Origin: Lachnoclostridium sp. An181
GTDB lineage: Bacteria; Bacillota; Clostridia; Lachnospirales; Lachnospiraceae
DNA: 64,000 nucleotides
Direction: 5' to 3'
Assembly: GCF_002160325.1 (NCBI RefSeq)
Contig: NZ_NFKJ01000004.1
Location: 156,240-220,239, forward strand
Shown one piece after another: positions 25,391 through 33,863 of the stretch. The position numbers and the translations under genes were made by a program. Numbering within the stretch: position 1 is the first letter of the stretch; each line of letters begins with the position of its first letter. A model generated the notes under the pieces. That model saw nothing but the letters and a program-made list of their open reading frames with translations. It had not been told where the DNA came from and made no database searches.

Positions 25391-26515
25391 ATGGAAAAAT
25401 CAAAGGTTTACTATTCGGACCTGCGCGCGCGTCCGGGGACGAATCTTCCAAAAAAACTGCAGAAACTGATCAAGGCGGCAGGGATTGGAAATATTGATTT
25501 TGAAAAAAAGATGGCAGCCATTAAGATACATTTCGGGGAACCGGGCAACTTGTCTTTCCTTCGTCCAAACTATGCAAAGGCAGTGGCGGATGTGGTGAAA
25601 GAGCTGGGAGGACGGCCATTTCTTACGGACTGTAATACCTTGTATGTGGGGAGAAGAAAAGATGCTCTGGAACATTTGAGCGCTGCCTATGAAAACGGAT
25701 TCAACATTCTCTCCACAGGTTGCCACATCATCATTGGTGATGGACTGAAGGGAACCGATGAGGTATCTGTTCCGGTGGAAGGCGGAGAGCTTGTAAAAGA
25801 GGCAAAAATTGGCCGGGCAGTGATGGATGCGGATGTGTTTATCAGCCTGAGTCATTTTAAAGGGCATGAGGCAACCGGGTTTGGCGGATGCCTGAAAAAT
25901 ATCGGAATGGGCTGCGGCAGCCGTGCAGGTAAGATGGAGCAGCACAATAGCGGAAAGCCGACCGTGGACCAGAAAAAGTGTGTGGGCTGCGGATGTTGTG
26001 CAAGAAATTGTGCTCACAGTGCGATTTCCTTTACAGACAAAAAAGCGAGCATTGACCACAGTAAATGTGTGGGCTGCGGACGCTGTCTTGGCGCATGCAA
26101 TTTTGATGCAGTTTACAATACAAATGAGAGTGCAGTCAAAGAGCTGGATATGAAGATTGCAGAGTACACAAAAGCAGTTGTGGACGGACGGCCTTGTTTC
26201 CACATCAACCTTGTCATTGACGTGTCTCCGTACTGTGACTGCCATGCAGAAAATGATCTTCCGATCCTTCCGGATGTGGGGATGTTTGCAAGTTTTGACC
26301 CAGTTGCGCTTGACCAGGCATGTGCGGATGCATGCAATGCACAACAGCCGATTCCTGGAAGCCTTTTGGATGAACGGATGCATGCACATGGTTTCTGCGA
26401 TCACCATGATCACTTTACAAATACCACACCGGAGAGCGAGTGGAAAGTCTGTCTTGAGCATGCGGAAAAACTTGGGCTTGGAAGCAGAGAATACGAATTG
26501 ATCGAAATAAAATAG
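25391..26515 (+). CDS. DUF362 protein with 2x[4Fe-4S] ferredoxin domain
   Basis: 374 residues. A DUF362 domain (about 1-185: KIHFGEPGN, FLTDCNTLYVGRRKDA, LSHFKGHEATGFGGCLKNIG) is followed by two four-Cys clusters, CVGCGCCARNC and CVGCGRCLGAC (about 197-240), then a second DUF362-like part with SPYCDCHAEND. Such proteins occur across gut Clostridia and are presumed electron carriers or redox enzymes; the reaction is unknown. Cytoplasmic. It precedes the ECF S-component by 12 bases and probably shares its transcript. Confidence 0.88.
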   Translation: MEKSKVYYSDLRARPGTNLPKKLQKLIKAAGIGNIDFEKKMAAIKIHFGEPGNLSFLRPNYAKAVADVVKELGGRPFLTDCNTLYVGRRKDALEHLSAAYENGFNILSTGCHIIIGDGLKGTDEVSVPVEGGELVKEAKIGRAVMDADVFISLSHFKGHEATGFGGCLKNIGMGCGSRAGKMEQHNSGKPTVDQKKCVGCGCCARNCAHSAISFTDKKASIDHSKCVGCGRCLGACNFDAVYNTNESAVKELDMKIAEYTKAVVDGRPCFHINLVIDVSPYCDCHAENDLPILPDVGMFASFDPVALDQACADACNAQQPIPGSLLDERMHAHGFCDHHDHFTNTTPESEWKVCLEHAEKLGLGSREYELIEIK

Positions 26516-26527
26516 AGGGAGAAAAAC

Positions 26528-27052
26528 ATGAAGATATCGACAAAAAAACTGGTGATCTGTGCCCTGTTCCTTGTACTAGGAATTGTTTTTCCTACTATTT
26601 TCCATATGGCAGGACTTGGCTCCGCTTTTCTGCCGATGCATATTCCGGTGTTTATCTGTGCCTTTTTGTGTGGGCCTATGCTCGGTGCCGTTGTTGCAGT
26701 CTGCACCGTATTTTTGAGTTCTATGCTGACCGGAATGCCGATGCTTTTTCCGGTGGGTGTGGCTATGATGATCGAGCTTGCAGTTTATGCCATAGCGGCA
26801 GGCGCATTGGGCAGTGGAAAGACAAATTCCATTCCAAGGCTTTATGGAGCGTTGATTGTGGCGGTCGTGCTTGGGCGGATTGCAAACGGACTTGCCAATG
26901 TGGTTTTGCTTGGAACTACAGGAGCATCCTACTCAGCCGCAGCTTTTGTAAGCGGAACATTGATCACCACAATTCCGGGAACCATTCTTATTTTTGTCTT
27001 TGTGCCGGGACTTACAAAACTGATTTCAAAATTGGTGAAACTGCATGAATGA
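26528..27052 (+). CDS. ECF transporter S component
   Basis: 174 residues, five to six hydrophobic helices. N-terminal KLVICALFLVLGIVFPTIF and HIPVFICAFLCGPMLGAVVA fit the substrate-binding S subunit of energy-coupling factor vitamin importers, including the small-residue helix 1 that docks on EcfT. The ATPase/EcfT module is not in the window, so it would use a shared one elsewhere. Substrate not evident; no riboswitch precedes it. It overlaps the following kinase by eight bases. Confidence 0.85.
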   Translation: MKISTKKLVICALFLVLGIVFPTIFHMAGLGSAFLPMHIPVFICAFLCGPMLGAVVAVCTVFLSSMLTGMPMLFPVGVAMMIELAVYAIAAGALGSGKTNSIPRLYGALIVAVVLGRIANGLANVVLLGTTGASYSAAAFVSGTLITTIPGTILIFVFVPGLTKLISKLVKLHE

Positions 27053-27527
27053 TGTAATTATTTTGTGCGGAAAAACTGCGGCCGGAAAAACAACTTACGC
27101 AAAGAGGCTGCAGAAGGAGAAACGTGCGGTCATCCTTTCAGTGGATGAAGTGATGCTGAAAGTATCCGATCAATGCGAGGGAAGGAAGGCGCACCTGGAA
27201 CTTGCGCGCCGGGTAAATGAGTATTTGATGGAGTTTTCCCTTTCCCTTATCCGACAGGGGATTGTGTGCGTGTTTGATTACGGATACTGGACAAAGGAAG
27301 AGAGGCGGAGGATCTGTACATTTTTTAAAGAAAGGCAAATCCCTTATACGCTCATCTGCATGGAGGCGGATGAGCGTACACGACTTGAGCGTCTTGCGGT
27401 GCGCAATGAGACAAACGCAATGAAAGAGGGGCGTCAGTACATTATCACGGAAGAGATGCTGAGACGTTTTGACGGCTGGTTTGAGCCTGTGGAAGCTGAC
27501 GAGGATGCTGTTTTTCTATTTTCTTAA
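27045..27527 (+). CDS. P-loop kinase-like ATPase (AAA_33 type)
   Basis: 160 residues. Walker A GKTAAGKTT (9-17), SVDEVMLKV after strand 2, a DYGYW acidic motif that may be Walker B, and LERLAVRNE resembling a lid. This is the fold of small zeta-toxin/nucleoside or amino-sugar kinases that phosphorylate small molecules. Translational coupling to the S-component suggests it may phosphorylate the imported compound, which is inference. Its last 83 bases overlap the end of the convergent MATE gene. Confidence 0.75.
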   Translation: MNDVIILCGKTAAGKTTYAKRLQKEKRAVILSVDEVMLKVSDQCEGRKAHLELARRVNEYLMEFSLSLIRQGIVCVFDYGYWTKEERRRICTFFKERQIPYTLICMEADERTRLERLAVRNETNAMKEGRQYIITEEMLRRFDGWFEPVEADEDAVFLFS

Positions 27528-28836
27528 GATAGAAGAAAATGACTGCCAGCATCAGAATGGAAGAAAACGGGGAGACCAGTCCATAATAAAAAAGAGAGTG
27601 AACCTGATGGCTGGACAAAACATACATCAGTGGCATGCGCACAAGCAGTGCACCCAGGCAGCAGTTTGTCATGGTAAATATTGTTTTTTCCCTTCCGTTT
27701 AAATAGCCGTTGAGGCAGAAAAGGAAGGACACAGCAAGGTAATCAAAGCTGCACGCGCGGAAGAAAGGCACACCTGCGCGGATGACCTTTGCGTTTCCGG
27801 AAAAAAGGGAGATCATGCTCTCCGGAGAAAGCTGTGCCCAGAGAAAGAACAGGAGCGAGCAGAGGAATGCGGCAAAAGTTCCGTATTTGACAAATGAAAC
27901 TGCCCGCTCTTTTTTATTAGCTCCCATATTCTGAGAAGTAAGTGCAGCCAGAGCATTTGCGATAGAGGTTGCCGGCAGCATGGCAAAGACATCATACTTT
28001 GCGGCAATGCCCACTGCAGAGGAGGTGTAGATGCCAAAGCTGTTGGTGATGGAATTTAAATATAAAAATGAGATGCGCACAATACATTCCTGGAAGGAAA
28101 CAGGTATGCCGATGAGAATCATCTCTTTTAAAATCTGTTTGTCAATCCGAAGCGTCTGCAGGGAAAAACGAAAGATGAAGTTTTTTCGGTTCAGATAAAA
28201 AATGGCACAGAACATGCTGATCCCCTGGGAGGCGATGGTTGCAATGGCTGTTCCGGCAACACCCATGTGCAGAACTGCTACTGTAAAAAAATCGCCGACA
28301 ACATTGCAGACACAGGCAATGGATACGAAGATGAGGGGACTTACGGAATCCCCGTATCCGCGCAGGATGGCGCTTAGAGCATTGTACTCGCATATAAAAA
28401 ATATACCAAGACAGCAGATGAAGACATATTCATGAGCTCCGGAAAAAGCGTCCGCGGGTGTCTTTAAAAGGCTTAGGATATTTGAAATATTCATAGTCAG
28501 CACTACAGTGAGAATGACGGAAAAGATCCCAAAAGAACAGATTGTTGTTGCTATGGATTTTTCCACTTTGTCCTTTTGCCCCATGCCCTGATATTTGCCT
28601 ACAAGAATGGTTCCGGAGAGGGTAAGACCGGAGATCAGGCTTGTGATGATCTGCGTGACGGATGTACCTGTGGATACTGCAGCCACGCTGCTGGCATCGC
28701 AGAATCTTCCGATCACAAAAAGGTCAACTGCTCCGTACAAAGCCTGCAGAAGATTCGCGAGGAGAAAAGGTACAGAAAAACGAATGAGTACCTTTGCAAT
28801 ATTTCCTTCAGTCAAAGAAAGTGAATTTTGTTTCAT
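27445..28836 (-). CDS. MATE-family efflux transporter
   Basis: 463 residues, RBS AGGAGG upstream on the minus strand. Twelve-helix MATE fold with two repeats: PFLLANLLQALYGAVDLFVI and AVSTGTSVTQIITSLI at the start, GYGDSVSPL in the middle, and a second half beginning IGIPVSFQECIVRISFLYL. Na+ or H+-driven export of cationic drugs or metabolites. The C-terminal ~25 residues are hydrophilic and encoded in the overlap with the kinase gene on the other strand. Divergent from the Crp/Fnr regulator, which probably controls it. Confidence 0.93.
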   Translation of the reverse strand: MKQNSLSLTEGNIAKVLIRFSVPFLLANLLQALYGAVDLFVIGRFCDASSVAAVSTGTSVTQIITSLISGLTLSGTILVGKYQGMGQKDKVEKSIATTICSFGIFSVILTVVLTMNISNILSLLKTPADAFSGAHEYVFICCLGIFFICEYNALSAILRGYGDSVSPLIFVSIACVCNVVGDFFTVAVLHMGVAGTAIATIASQGISMFCAIFYLNRKNFIFRFSLQTLRIDKQILKEMILIGIPVSFQECIVRISFLYLNSITNSFGIYTSSAVGIAAKYDVFAMLPATSIANALAALTSQNMGANKKERAVSFVKYGTFAAFLCSLLFFLWAQLSPESMISLFSGNAKVIRAGVPFFRACSFDYLAVSFLFCLNGYLNGREKTIFTMTNCCLGALLVRMPLMYVLSSHQVHSLFYYGLVSPFSSILMLAVIFFYLKKIEKQHPRQLPQAQTSRQNVSASLP

Positions 28837-28895
28837 AAGTGTGATCCTCCTGTTGTTGAATATATATACTATACCTGTACTTTCAGAAGGATACC

Positions 28896-28909
28896 GTAGC
28901 CTGGGCTAC
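28896..28909. promoter_or_regulatory. Palindromic operator candidate between MATE and Crp/Fnr genes
   Basis: Perfect inverted repeat GTAGCC-TG-GGCTAC in the 130-base divergent region, just upstream of a plus-strand TATAAT (28933-28938) and about 60 bases from the MATE start. It is a likely site for the Crp/Fnr protein. Confidence 0.55.
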
Positions 28910-28966
28910 AGAAAATCTATTTTATTGGCGTGTATAATAGGAGCGATGATATGAGGAGGGAAGAAC

Positions 28967-29638
28967 ATGGAGCAGATAAAGATACCGGAACAGCTGTATC
29001 CATATTTTGAGAAGGCCGGGTATTCCCTGAAGTATGAACCAGGGCAGACAATCTATATGCAGGGGGATGTGGCCCAGTCTTTATATTTTATAAAAGAAGG
29101 CAGAGTGAGAGCGTTCTGCACGACCAAGTCGGGAAGAGAAATGACGTTTGAAATTGTGGGAAGAGGGAAAATTATCGGAGAGACTTCCTTTTTAAGCCAT
29201 GGAATTTATCCGGTGTGTGTAGAGGCAGTAAATCAGGTGGAACTTTTAGTGTGTAATCTGAATCAATTGTATGATTTTATGGAGGAGTCAAAAGATTTAA
29301 TGAAGGTGATGATGCAACTGCTTTCCAGGACATGCAACCATCTTGTTGAACAGCTTAGAAGAGTGACTCTCTATGACCGCTATCAGAAAATCGCAAGTTT
29401 TCTCCTCTATGAGACAGAGATGCCGGATTCGGATAAGGGCGTCACAAAAGATTCAATTCCCTACACACAGGAAGAGCTTGCCATGATTCTTGGGATGAAC
29501 CGTGTGACAGTGTCAAGAGTACTCGGCGAGTGGAAAAAGGGTGGAATTATTTCCTCTTCTTATAAAAAAATCAGGATTCAAGACCGGAACTATTTAAAAG
29601 AGCTTTTAAAGCCTTCCGCAGGTTCGGTTGATTCCTGA
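28967..29638 (+). CDS. Crp/Fnr-family transcriptional regulator
   Basis: 223 residues. A cNMP-binding-like beta-barrel (about 20-120, YEPGQTIYMQGDVAQSLYFI, GETSFL), a long dimer helix, and a C-terminal winged HTH (YTQEELAMILGMNRVTVSRV). It lacks the N-terminal Cys cluster of FNR and the RxS cyclic-nucleotide motif, so the effector is unknown. Divergent from a MATE exporter with a palindrome between them, suggesting control of efflux and itself. Confidence 0.9.
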   Translation: MEQIKIPEQLYPYFEKAGYSLKYEPGQTIYMQGDVAQSLYFIKEGRVRAFCTTKSGREMTFEIVGRGKIIGETSFLSHGIYPVCVEAVNQVELLVCNLNQLYDFMEESKDLMKVMMQLLSRTCNHLVEQLRRVTLYDRYQKIASFLLYETEMPDSDKGVTKDSIPYTQEELAMILGMNRVTVSRVLGEWKKGGIISSSYKKIRIQDRNYLKELLKPSAGSVDS

Positions 29639-29646
29639 TGGATGAT

Positions 29647-29681
29647 AAATAAAGGGTGCCCAAGGCATCCTTTCTTTATTT
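29647..29681. terminator. Bidirectional terminator between Crp/Fnr and Rrf2 genes
   Basis: AAATAAAGGGTGCC pairs with GGCATCCTTTCTTTATTT; A-rich on the left and T-rich on the right, so it can end both convergent genes. Confidence 0.8.
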
Positions 29682-30096
29682 ACGGTTTTGTATAACGTTC
29701 ATTTAAAATGTCTCCGATTGTTCGTTTTAAAACAACATTGTCGATTTCATTTTGCAGTATCTGATAATATTTGCGGATCATGCAGGTAGCTGTCGCGTTC
29801 CTGCTGCAGTATGTGTCCGCCTCCAGACACCGGTTGATCTTCATCGTTGTTTCGGTTGTCGAGATAATTTCTCCGAGGGTGATTTCTTCAGGTCTTTTGA
29901 CAAGCATATAGCCACCTTGAGAACCGGCAATAGATCGGACCAAGCCCGCTTTTTTAAGTTTTTTTAAAATTTTTGCCAGATAATTGTGCGGAATCTTCAT
30001 GTTGGAGGCTATGTCTCCGGACGTTACAATTTCGTTATTCTGGCCAAGGAAAATAACGGTTCTGATAGCATAGTCTGTCGTAATATTAAGTTGCAC
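29680..30096 (-). CDS. Rrf2-family regulator with three conserved Cys
   Basis: 138 residues from GTG (30096-30094), with AAAGGAGG upstream on the minus strand; the longer upstream frame lacks an RBS. The N-terminal winged HTH starts VQLNITTDYAIRTVIFLG and contains SGDIASNMKIPHNYLAKILK and GSQGGYMLVK. The segment CLEADTYCSRNATATC supplies three cysteines spaced as in IscR/NsrR, so it may hold an Fe-S cluster and sense iron-sulfur status, NO or redox. It is monocistronic and may control itself; targets are not evident. Confidence 0.88.
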   Translation of the reverse strand: MQLNITTDYAIRTVIFLGQNNEIVTSGDIASNMKIPHNYLAKILKKLKKAGLVRSIAGSQGGYMLVKRPEEITLGEIISTTETTMKINRCLEADTYCSRNATATCMIRKYYQILQNEIDNVVLKRTIGDILNERYTKP

Positions 30097-30282
30097 GATG
30101 TACCTCCTTTGAAATATAAAAATGTGAGTTTCACAATCTTTCACAAGTGTAGCCTTTTTGTCGGAAAAAGTCAATTGAATTCGGCGAAAGATTTTTCTGA
30201 TAAAAAACAGTGAAATAAATTCTTTCTGTACCATTAAATAATGAGAAAATCTCTCAAAAGCCCTGTTTTACAGGCAATTTTA

Positions 30283-30310
30283 TTGACATGAGAAAAATAC
30301 ATTTTATAAT
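30283..30310 (+). promoter_or_regulatory. Promoter of the beta-helix surface protein
   Basis: TTGACA (30283-30288), 16-base spacer, TATAAT (30305-30310). A short CCTG/CAGG hairpin lies just upstream. Confidence 0.75.
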
Positions 30311-30375
30311 AATTAGCTGGGACTAACCATTGATGCGGAAGAAATTACCAATATTTATAAGGAGGAAAGAAGAAC

Positions 30376-32703
30376 ATGAAAAAATTTTTGAAAGCAGCAG
30401 CAGGAGTTCTCTGTACCTGCATGATGGTGATCGGCATGTTTCCGGTATCCCAGGCGCAGGCAAACGAGGCGGGCGGGGATTACGTCATTGACGATAATTC
30501 CTTTGATCTGGATACATACTTGGAAAGTCTTGGTGATGCAACAGTCGTGAAAGTGGCCGCGGATATAGCAGGGATCGGGAATACAGTTCTTCCGTCCCAG
30601 GTAAAAGAGCTGAAAGGATGGCAGCAGAAAACTTTCTTTGACGAAGAAGGGGATAAGGTCAGAAGGCTTGGAAACCATATAGAAGGGGATATGTTTACAT
30701 TTGCATCCGGAAGCAAAGTTATGGTGAAGAACATACAATTTCGTCTGCCGGAAAAAGGGATCACGATTCCGGAAGGTGCAAGTGTGACATTTGAGAACTG
30801 TACTTTCAGCAAAACCATTGTGAACAATGGGACAGCAGTGTTCAACAACTGTACATTTGAAAACGGGAAGATTGAGAACAACGGGGCAGTAGAATATTTA
30901 AACGGAACAAAGGAACCGGAAAATATGGGGACAGAGAAACCGTCCCATATTCGCCTTAGTCTGACTTTGAGGGAAGACACACTCTCCGGCGCAGTGAAAG
31001 GTGCCGCGTTTCATGAGAACGTAGGTTATGAGCTTGGCGGCACAAATAAAGACCAGGCAGTTCTTAAAGTGGATGTGCAGCCAAAAGACCAGGGGATCAC
31101 TGCAAAGGCACAGGACGGAATCCTTACGGTGAGCGGAACTCCAAAGATGGCAGGGGAATACAAAATCGCCGTGACAGCAGAGGCGCAGGGCGATACGCCT
31201 GTGACAAAGACGGTTGTGCTGACAGTCAATGAAAAACTGGCAATCTCTCTGGAAGGAGAACTTGACTGTGTAACTGCGGGGCAGAGCGGTTACCAGGATT
31301 ATCTGGAGGTTTATGTGACAGAGGGAAACGGAGAGAAGATCTCTTTCTATGAATACGCGCAGAAAAACAAGGATGCGAAGATGGAAGTAAGCTTGTCTCC
31401 AAGCGGCAGCGGTATGACGGCATCCTATCTTTTTGACAAAATTGCGGTGTCAGGACAGCCGGTGAAAGCCGGAACCTATCAGGTCAGTGCAGTGCTCAAA
31501 GATAAAGGACAGAGCATTGAGAGCAATCAAAAAGAACTTCGCATTTATACAGGAAACGAGACATTAAAAGAGCAGTTTGCCAATATCACAGCGGGAACAG
31601 ATACATGGGATATAGAACCATACGAGATTGCAGTGAGTGATGATGCAGTTGTTCCAAAAAATTTAAAGACCGTTTACGGGTCACACGAATCAGGCCTTTA
31701 TGCAATAATTGGAAATAATCAGGCTGTGGGGAGCGATACGCTTGTCATACCTGCTGGCTGTGATGTGACATTCGAAAATGTAAAATTTTACAGCAGTATT
31801 CGCATTATTGTTGAAAAAGGAGGATCGCTGACATTGAGTGATTCTGTTGCTTACGGTGCGGTCATTGTAAACGGAGGAACATTCTCCATGAATAATTCAT
31901 CTGCGCTTACGGATACTTTGACATTAAATGATGGAAGCACATTATACAATGCAAAAATCGTGTCCCATGGACGGTATTTGACAGACGGCTCTGACAAAGC
32001 GGATGCAAAGACGGTTGTGATCGTCAATGGAAATGTGTCCGTAAAAGGGGAAAACAGTATTGTAGCAGATGCAGGGTACGGAGATGTACCTGGACAGGAT
32101 GCAGTTTTGGTGAATGGAAACCTGAATGTTCTGATGGGCAGCAGCCTTACGGCAGAAGGGGGCGGAGACTATGCGCCGGCTCTGAACGGAGGAGCAGGGA
32201 TTGTTTTGAATAACGGTACCATAAGCGGTGAAGGAAAGCTGACTGCAAAAGGAGGAATCGGTTACGGCGGCCTTGGAGGAAACGGCATCCAGGGTGAAGG
32301 AAAAATCACGGTAAGCGAGCTTGAAAGCGCGGGTGGAGACTCTGCCCTTTGGCTGGGAATGCAAAAAAAAGGCGGAGATGCTCTGGGAGAGCGCGTGATC
32401 GTGACAACAGAAAATTACACGCTGACAGCCGGAAAAGGAAACCCGGATGGGACAGCAAAAGTCACACTCACAGAAGATCCGGATGCAGAGAAACCTTCAG
32501 ATAATGAAGAGGATGGAAAGACGGACCAGGTGACAACGGAAAAGGAAGAAACAAAAAAGCCTCAGTTTGAAGAAAAAGGAGAAGGCAATGCCATAAGAAA
32601 ATCCGTGAAAACAGGCGATGCCACATCTGCAGGGGTTTATGCCGCCAAAGCAGCAGTAGCAGTGATGGCAGCAGTTGCTTTTGCGGGAAGAAAGAGAAGA
32701 TAG
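30376..32703 (+). CDS. Wall-anchored surface protein with beta-helix segments
   Basis: 775 residues. Signal peptide 1-~34 (VLCTCMMVIGMFPVSQAQA). Two blocks of right-handed beta-helix-like repeats (VTFENCTFSKTIVNNGTAVF near residue 135, and about 450-680 with VTFENVKFYSS and many NG turns) flank Ig-like domains. The C-terminus has a Glu/Lys-rich spacer, the sequence SVKTGD, a hydrophobic helix and a basic end, a sorting-signal layout with a non-standard motif. Probably displayed on the cell surface; binding partner unknown. RBS AAGGAGG. It lies just upstream of the rpmG-secE-nusG operon. Confidence 0.75.
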   Translation: MKKFLKAAAGVLCTCMMVIGMFPVSQAQANEAGGDYVIDDNSFDLDTYLESLGDATVVKVAADIAGIGNTVLPSQVKELKGWQQKTFFDEEGDKVRRLGNHIEGDMFTFASGSKVMVKNIQFRLPEKGITIPEGASVTFENCTFSKTIVNNGTAVFNNCTFENGKIENNGAVEYLNGTKEPENMGTEKPSHIRLSLTLREDTLSGAVKGAAFHENVGYELGGTNKDQAVLKVDVQPKDQGITAKAQDGILTVSGTPKMAGEYKIAVTAEAQGDTPVTKTVVLTVNEKLAISLEGELDCVTAGQSGYQDYLEVYVTEGNGEKISFYEYAQKNKDAKMEVSLSPSGSGMTASYLFDKIAVSGQPVKAGTYQVSAVLKDKGQSIESNQKELRIYTGNETLKEQFANITAGTDTWDIEPYEIAVSDDAVVPKNLKTVYGSHESGLYAIIGNNQAVGSDTLVIPAGCDVTFENVKFYSSIRIIVEKGGSLTLSDSVAYGAVIVNGGTFSMNNSSALTDTLTLNDGSTLYNAKIVSHGRYLTDGSDKADAKTVVIVNGNVSVKGENSIVADAGYGDVPGQDAVLVNGNLNVLMGSSLTAEGGGDYAPALNGGAGIVLNNGTISGEGKLTAKGGIGYGGLGGNGIQGEGKITVSELESAGGDSALWLGMQKKGGDALGERVIVTTENYTLTAGKGNPDGTAKVTLTEDPDAEKPSDNEEDGKTDQVTTEKEETKKPQFEEKGEGNAIRKSVKTGDATSAGVYAAKAAVAVMAAVAFAGRKRR

Positions 32704-32725
32704 TGAAATAAATGCAGAAGAATTC

Positions 32726-32754
32726 GTACGTCCCAGGGTTGACTTGGGACGTAC
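32726..32754 (+). terminator. Inverted repeat between the surface protein and rpmG
   Basis: GTACGTCCCA pairs with TGGGACGTAC (10 bp) around a 9-base loop; no T-run follows. The loop contains the -35 of the rpmG promoter. Confidence 0.6.
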
Positions 32755-32768
32755 CTCTATGATATACT
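32739..32768 (+). promoter_or_regulatory. Promoter of rpmG-secE-nusG-rplK-rplA
   Basis: TTGACT (32739-32744), 18-base spacer, TATACT (32763-32768). The ~105-base leader contains a TTTTTTT tract and ends in the GTG of rpmG. Confidence 0.65.
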
Positions 32769-32876
32769 GGACGGGCGAATGGAAGTAGGTCTTTTTTTTA
32801 TGCCTAAAAATAGGTAGTCTCGCAAACTACAAATGTAACTTTAAAACAAAATAAGAAACAAAGCGAGGTGGAAGTT

Positions 32877-33026
32877 GTGCGCACAAGAATTACATTAGAA
32901 TGTACAGCATGTAAACAACGTAATTACAACATGACAAAGGATAAGAAAACGCATCCTGAACGTATGGAAACTAAAAAATACTGCAGATTCTGTAAATCAC
33001 ACACATTGCACAAAGAGACGAAATAG
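32877..33026 (+). CDS. rpmG: Ribosomal protein bL33
   Basis: 49 residues from GTG 32877 (GAGGTGG upstream). Sequence [20 protein letters not shown], ending [14 protein letters not shown]. Both CxxC pairs are present, so it is the zinc-binding form. Located directly before secE and nusG, the standard Gram-positive order. Too short for typical ORF cut-offs. Confidence 0.95.
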   Translation: MRTRITLECTACKQRNYNMTKDKKTHPERMETKKYCRFCKSHTLHKETK

Positions 33027-33047
33027 TCATCGAAAGGAAGTGACGTT

Positions 33048-33263
33048 ATGGGCGAAAATACATCTAGCAAAGCTCCGAAAGCTCAGAAAAAAGAGAGCTG
33101 GTTCAAAGGATTAAAGGCGGAGTTCAAGAAAGTAATTTGGCCAGACAAGAAAACACTTGCTAAACAGACGGTTGCAGTCGTTTTTATGTCCGTATTAGTC
33201 GGCGCTATGATTGCTGTAGTAGACATCATTGCCAAATACGGAATTGATTTATTAGTGAAATAG
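33048..33263 (+). CDS. secE: Preprotein translocase subunit SecE
   Basis: 71 residues. An amphipathic region (WFKGLKAEFKKVIWPDKKTL) is followed by one transmembrane helix (VAVVFMSVLVGAMIAVVDII), the minimal SecE of Gram-positives that clamps SecY. RBS AAGGAAG upstream; 21 bases after rpmG and 36 bases before nusG. Confidence 0.95.
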   Translation: MGENTSSKAPKAQKKESWFKGLKAEFKKVIWPDKKTLAKQTVAVVFMSVLVGAMIAVVDIIAKYGIDLLVK

Positions 33264-33299
33264 CAGCTGATAAAGAGTGCAATAATGAAAGGTGATTTT

Positions 33300-33812
33300 A
33301 TGTCAGAGGCAAAATGGTATGTAGTTCATACCTATTCCGGGTATGAGAACAAAGTAAAAGCCAACATTGATAAAACGATCGAAAACAGACATCTGGAAGA
33401 CCAGATTCTGGAAGTCCGCGTTCCGATGGAGGAAGTGGTGGAGTTAAAGAACGGTGTCCAGAAGGCGAGCCTCAAGAAAATGTTCCCGGGTTATGTGATG
33501 ATCCACATGGTGATGAACGATGACACATGGTACGTGGTTCGCAATACAAGAGGTGTGACCGGATTTGTGGGCCCTGGATCAAAGCCTGTGCCGCTTACGG
33601 AGGAGGAGATGAAACCTCTTGGCATTGAGGAAAAGGTTGTTGTTGACTTTAAAGAAGGTGACACGGTTACCGTAACGGCCGGGGCATGGAAAGATACCGT
33701 GGGCGTGATTCAGTCCATGAATGTTCAAAAACAGAGTCTGACAATCAATGTTGAATTATTTGGTCGTGAAACACCAGTAGAAATAAGTTTCTCAGAAGTC
33801 AAAAAAATGTAA
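33300..33812 (+). CDS. nusG: Transcription termination/antitermination factor NusG
   Basis: 170 residues from ATG 33300 (AAAGGTG 6-8 bases upstream; ATG 33285 has no clear RBS). The NGN domain begins AKWYVVHTYSGYENKVKANI and includes the TRGVTGFVGPG loop; the KOW domain is EGDTVTVTAGAWKDTVGVIQ. It binds RNA polymerase and the ribosome or Rho. Canonical partner of secE and rplK. Confidence 0.96.
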   Translation: MSEAKWYVVHTYSGYENKVKANIDKTIENRHLEDQILEVRVPMEEVVELKNGVQKASLKKMFPGYVMIHMVMNDDTWYVVRNTRGVTGFVGPGSKPVPLTEEEMKPLGIEEKVVVDFKEGDTVTVTAGAWKDTVGVIQSMNVQKQSLTINVELFGRETPVEISFSEVKKM

Positions 33813-33819
33813 CAGATAC

Positions 33820-33847
33820 GTGGGAGGGAAAACCCCGCAAATACCAC
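33820..33847 (+). promoter_or_regulatory. L1-binding mRNA leader before rplK (23S mimic)
   Basis: GTGG-GA-GGG-loop-CCC-GCAAATA-CCAC: two short helices around an asymmetric loop. The bases GTGGGAGG and AAATACCAC also occur in the L1-binding stem of bacterial 23S rRNA (helices 76-78), so free L1 should bind here and repress translation. The RBS AGGAGG starts just after it. Confidence 0.75.
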
Positions 33848-33863
33848 AAGGAGGTACAATCAA

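Noticed and set aside
25400..26461. 353-codon minus-strand open frame opposite the DUF362 gene
   Set aside because: No RBS, Cys/His-rich nonsense composition, and it is the shadow of a well-supported ferredoxin gene.
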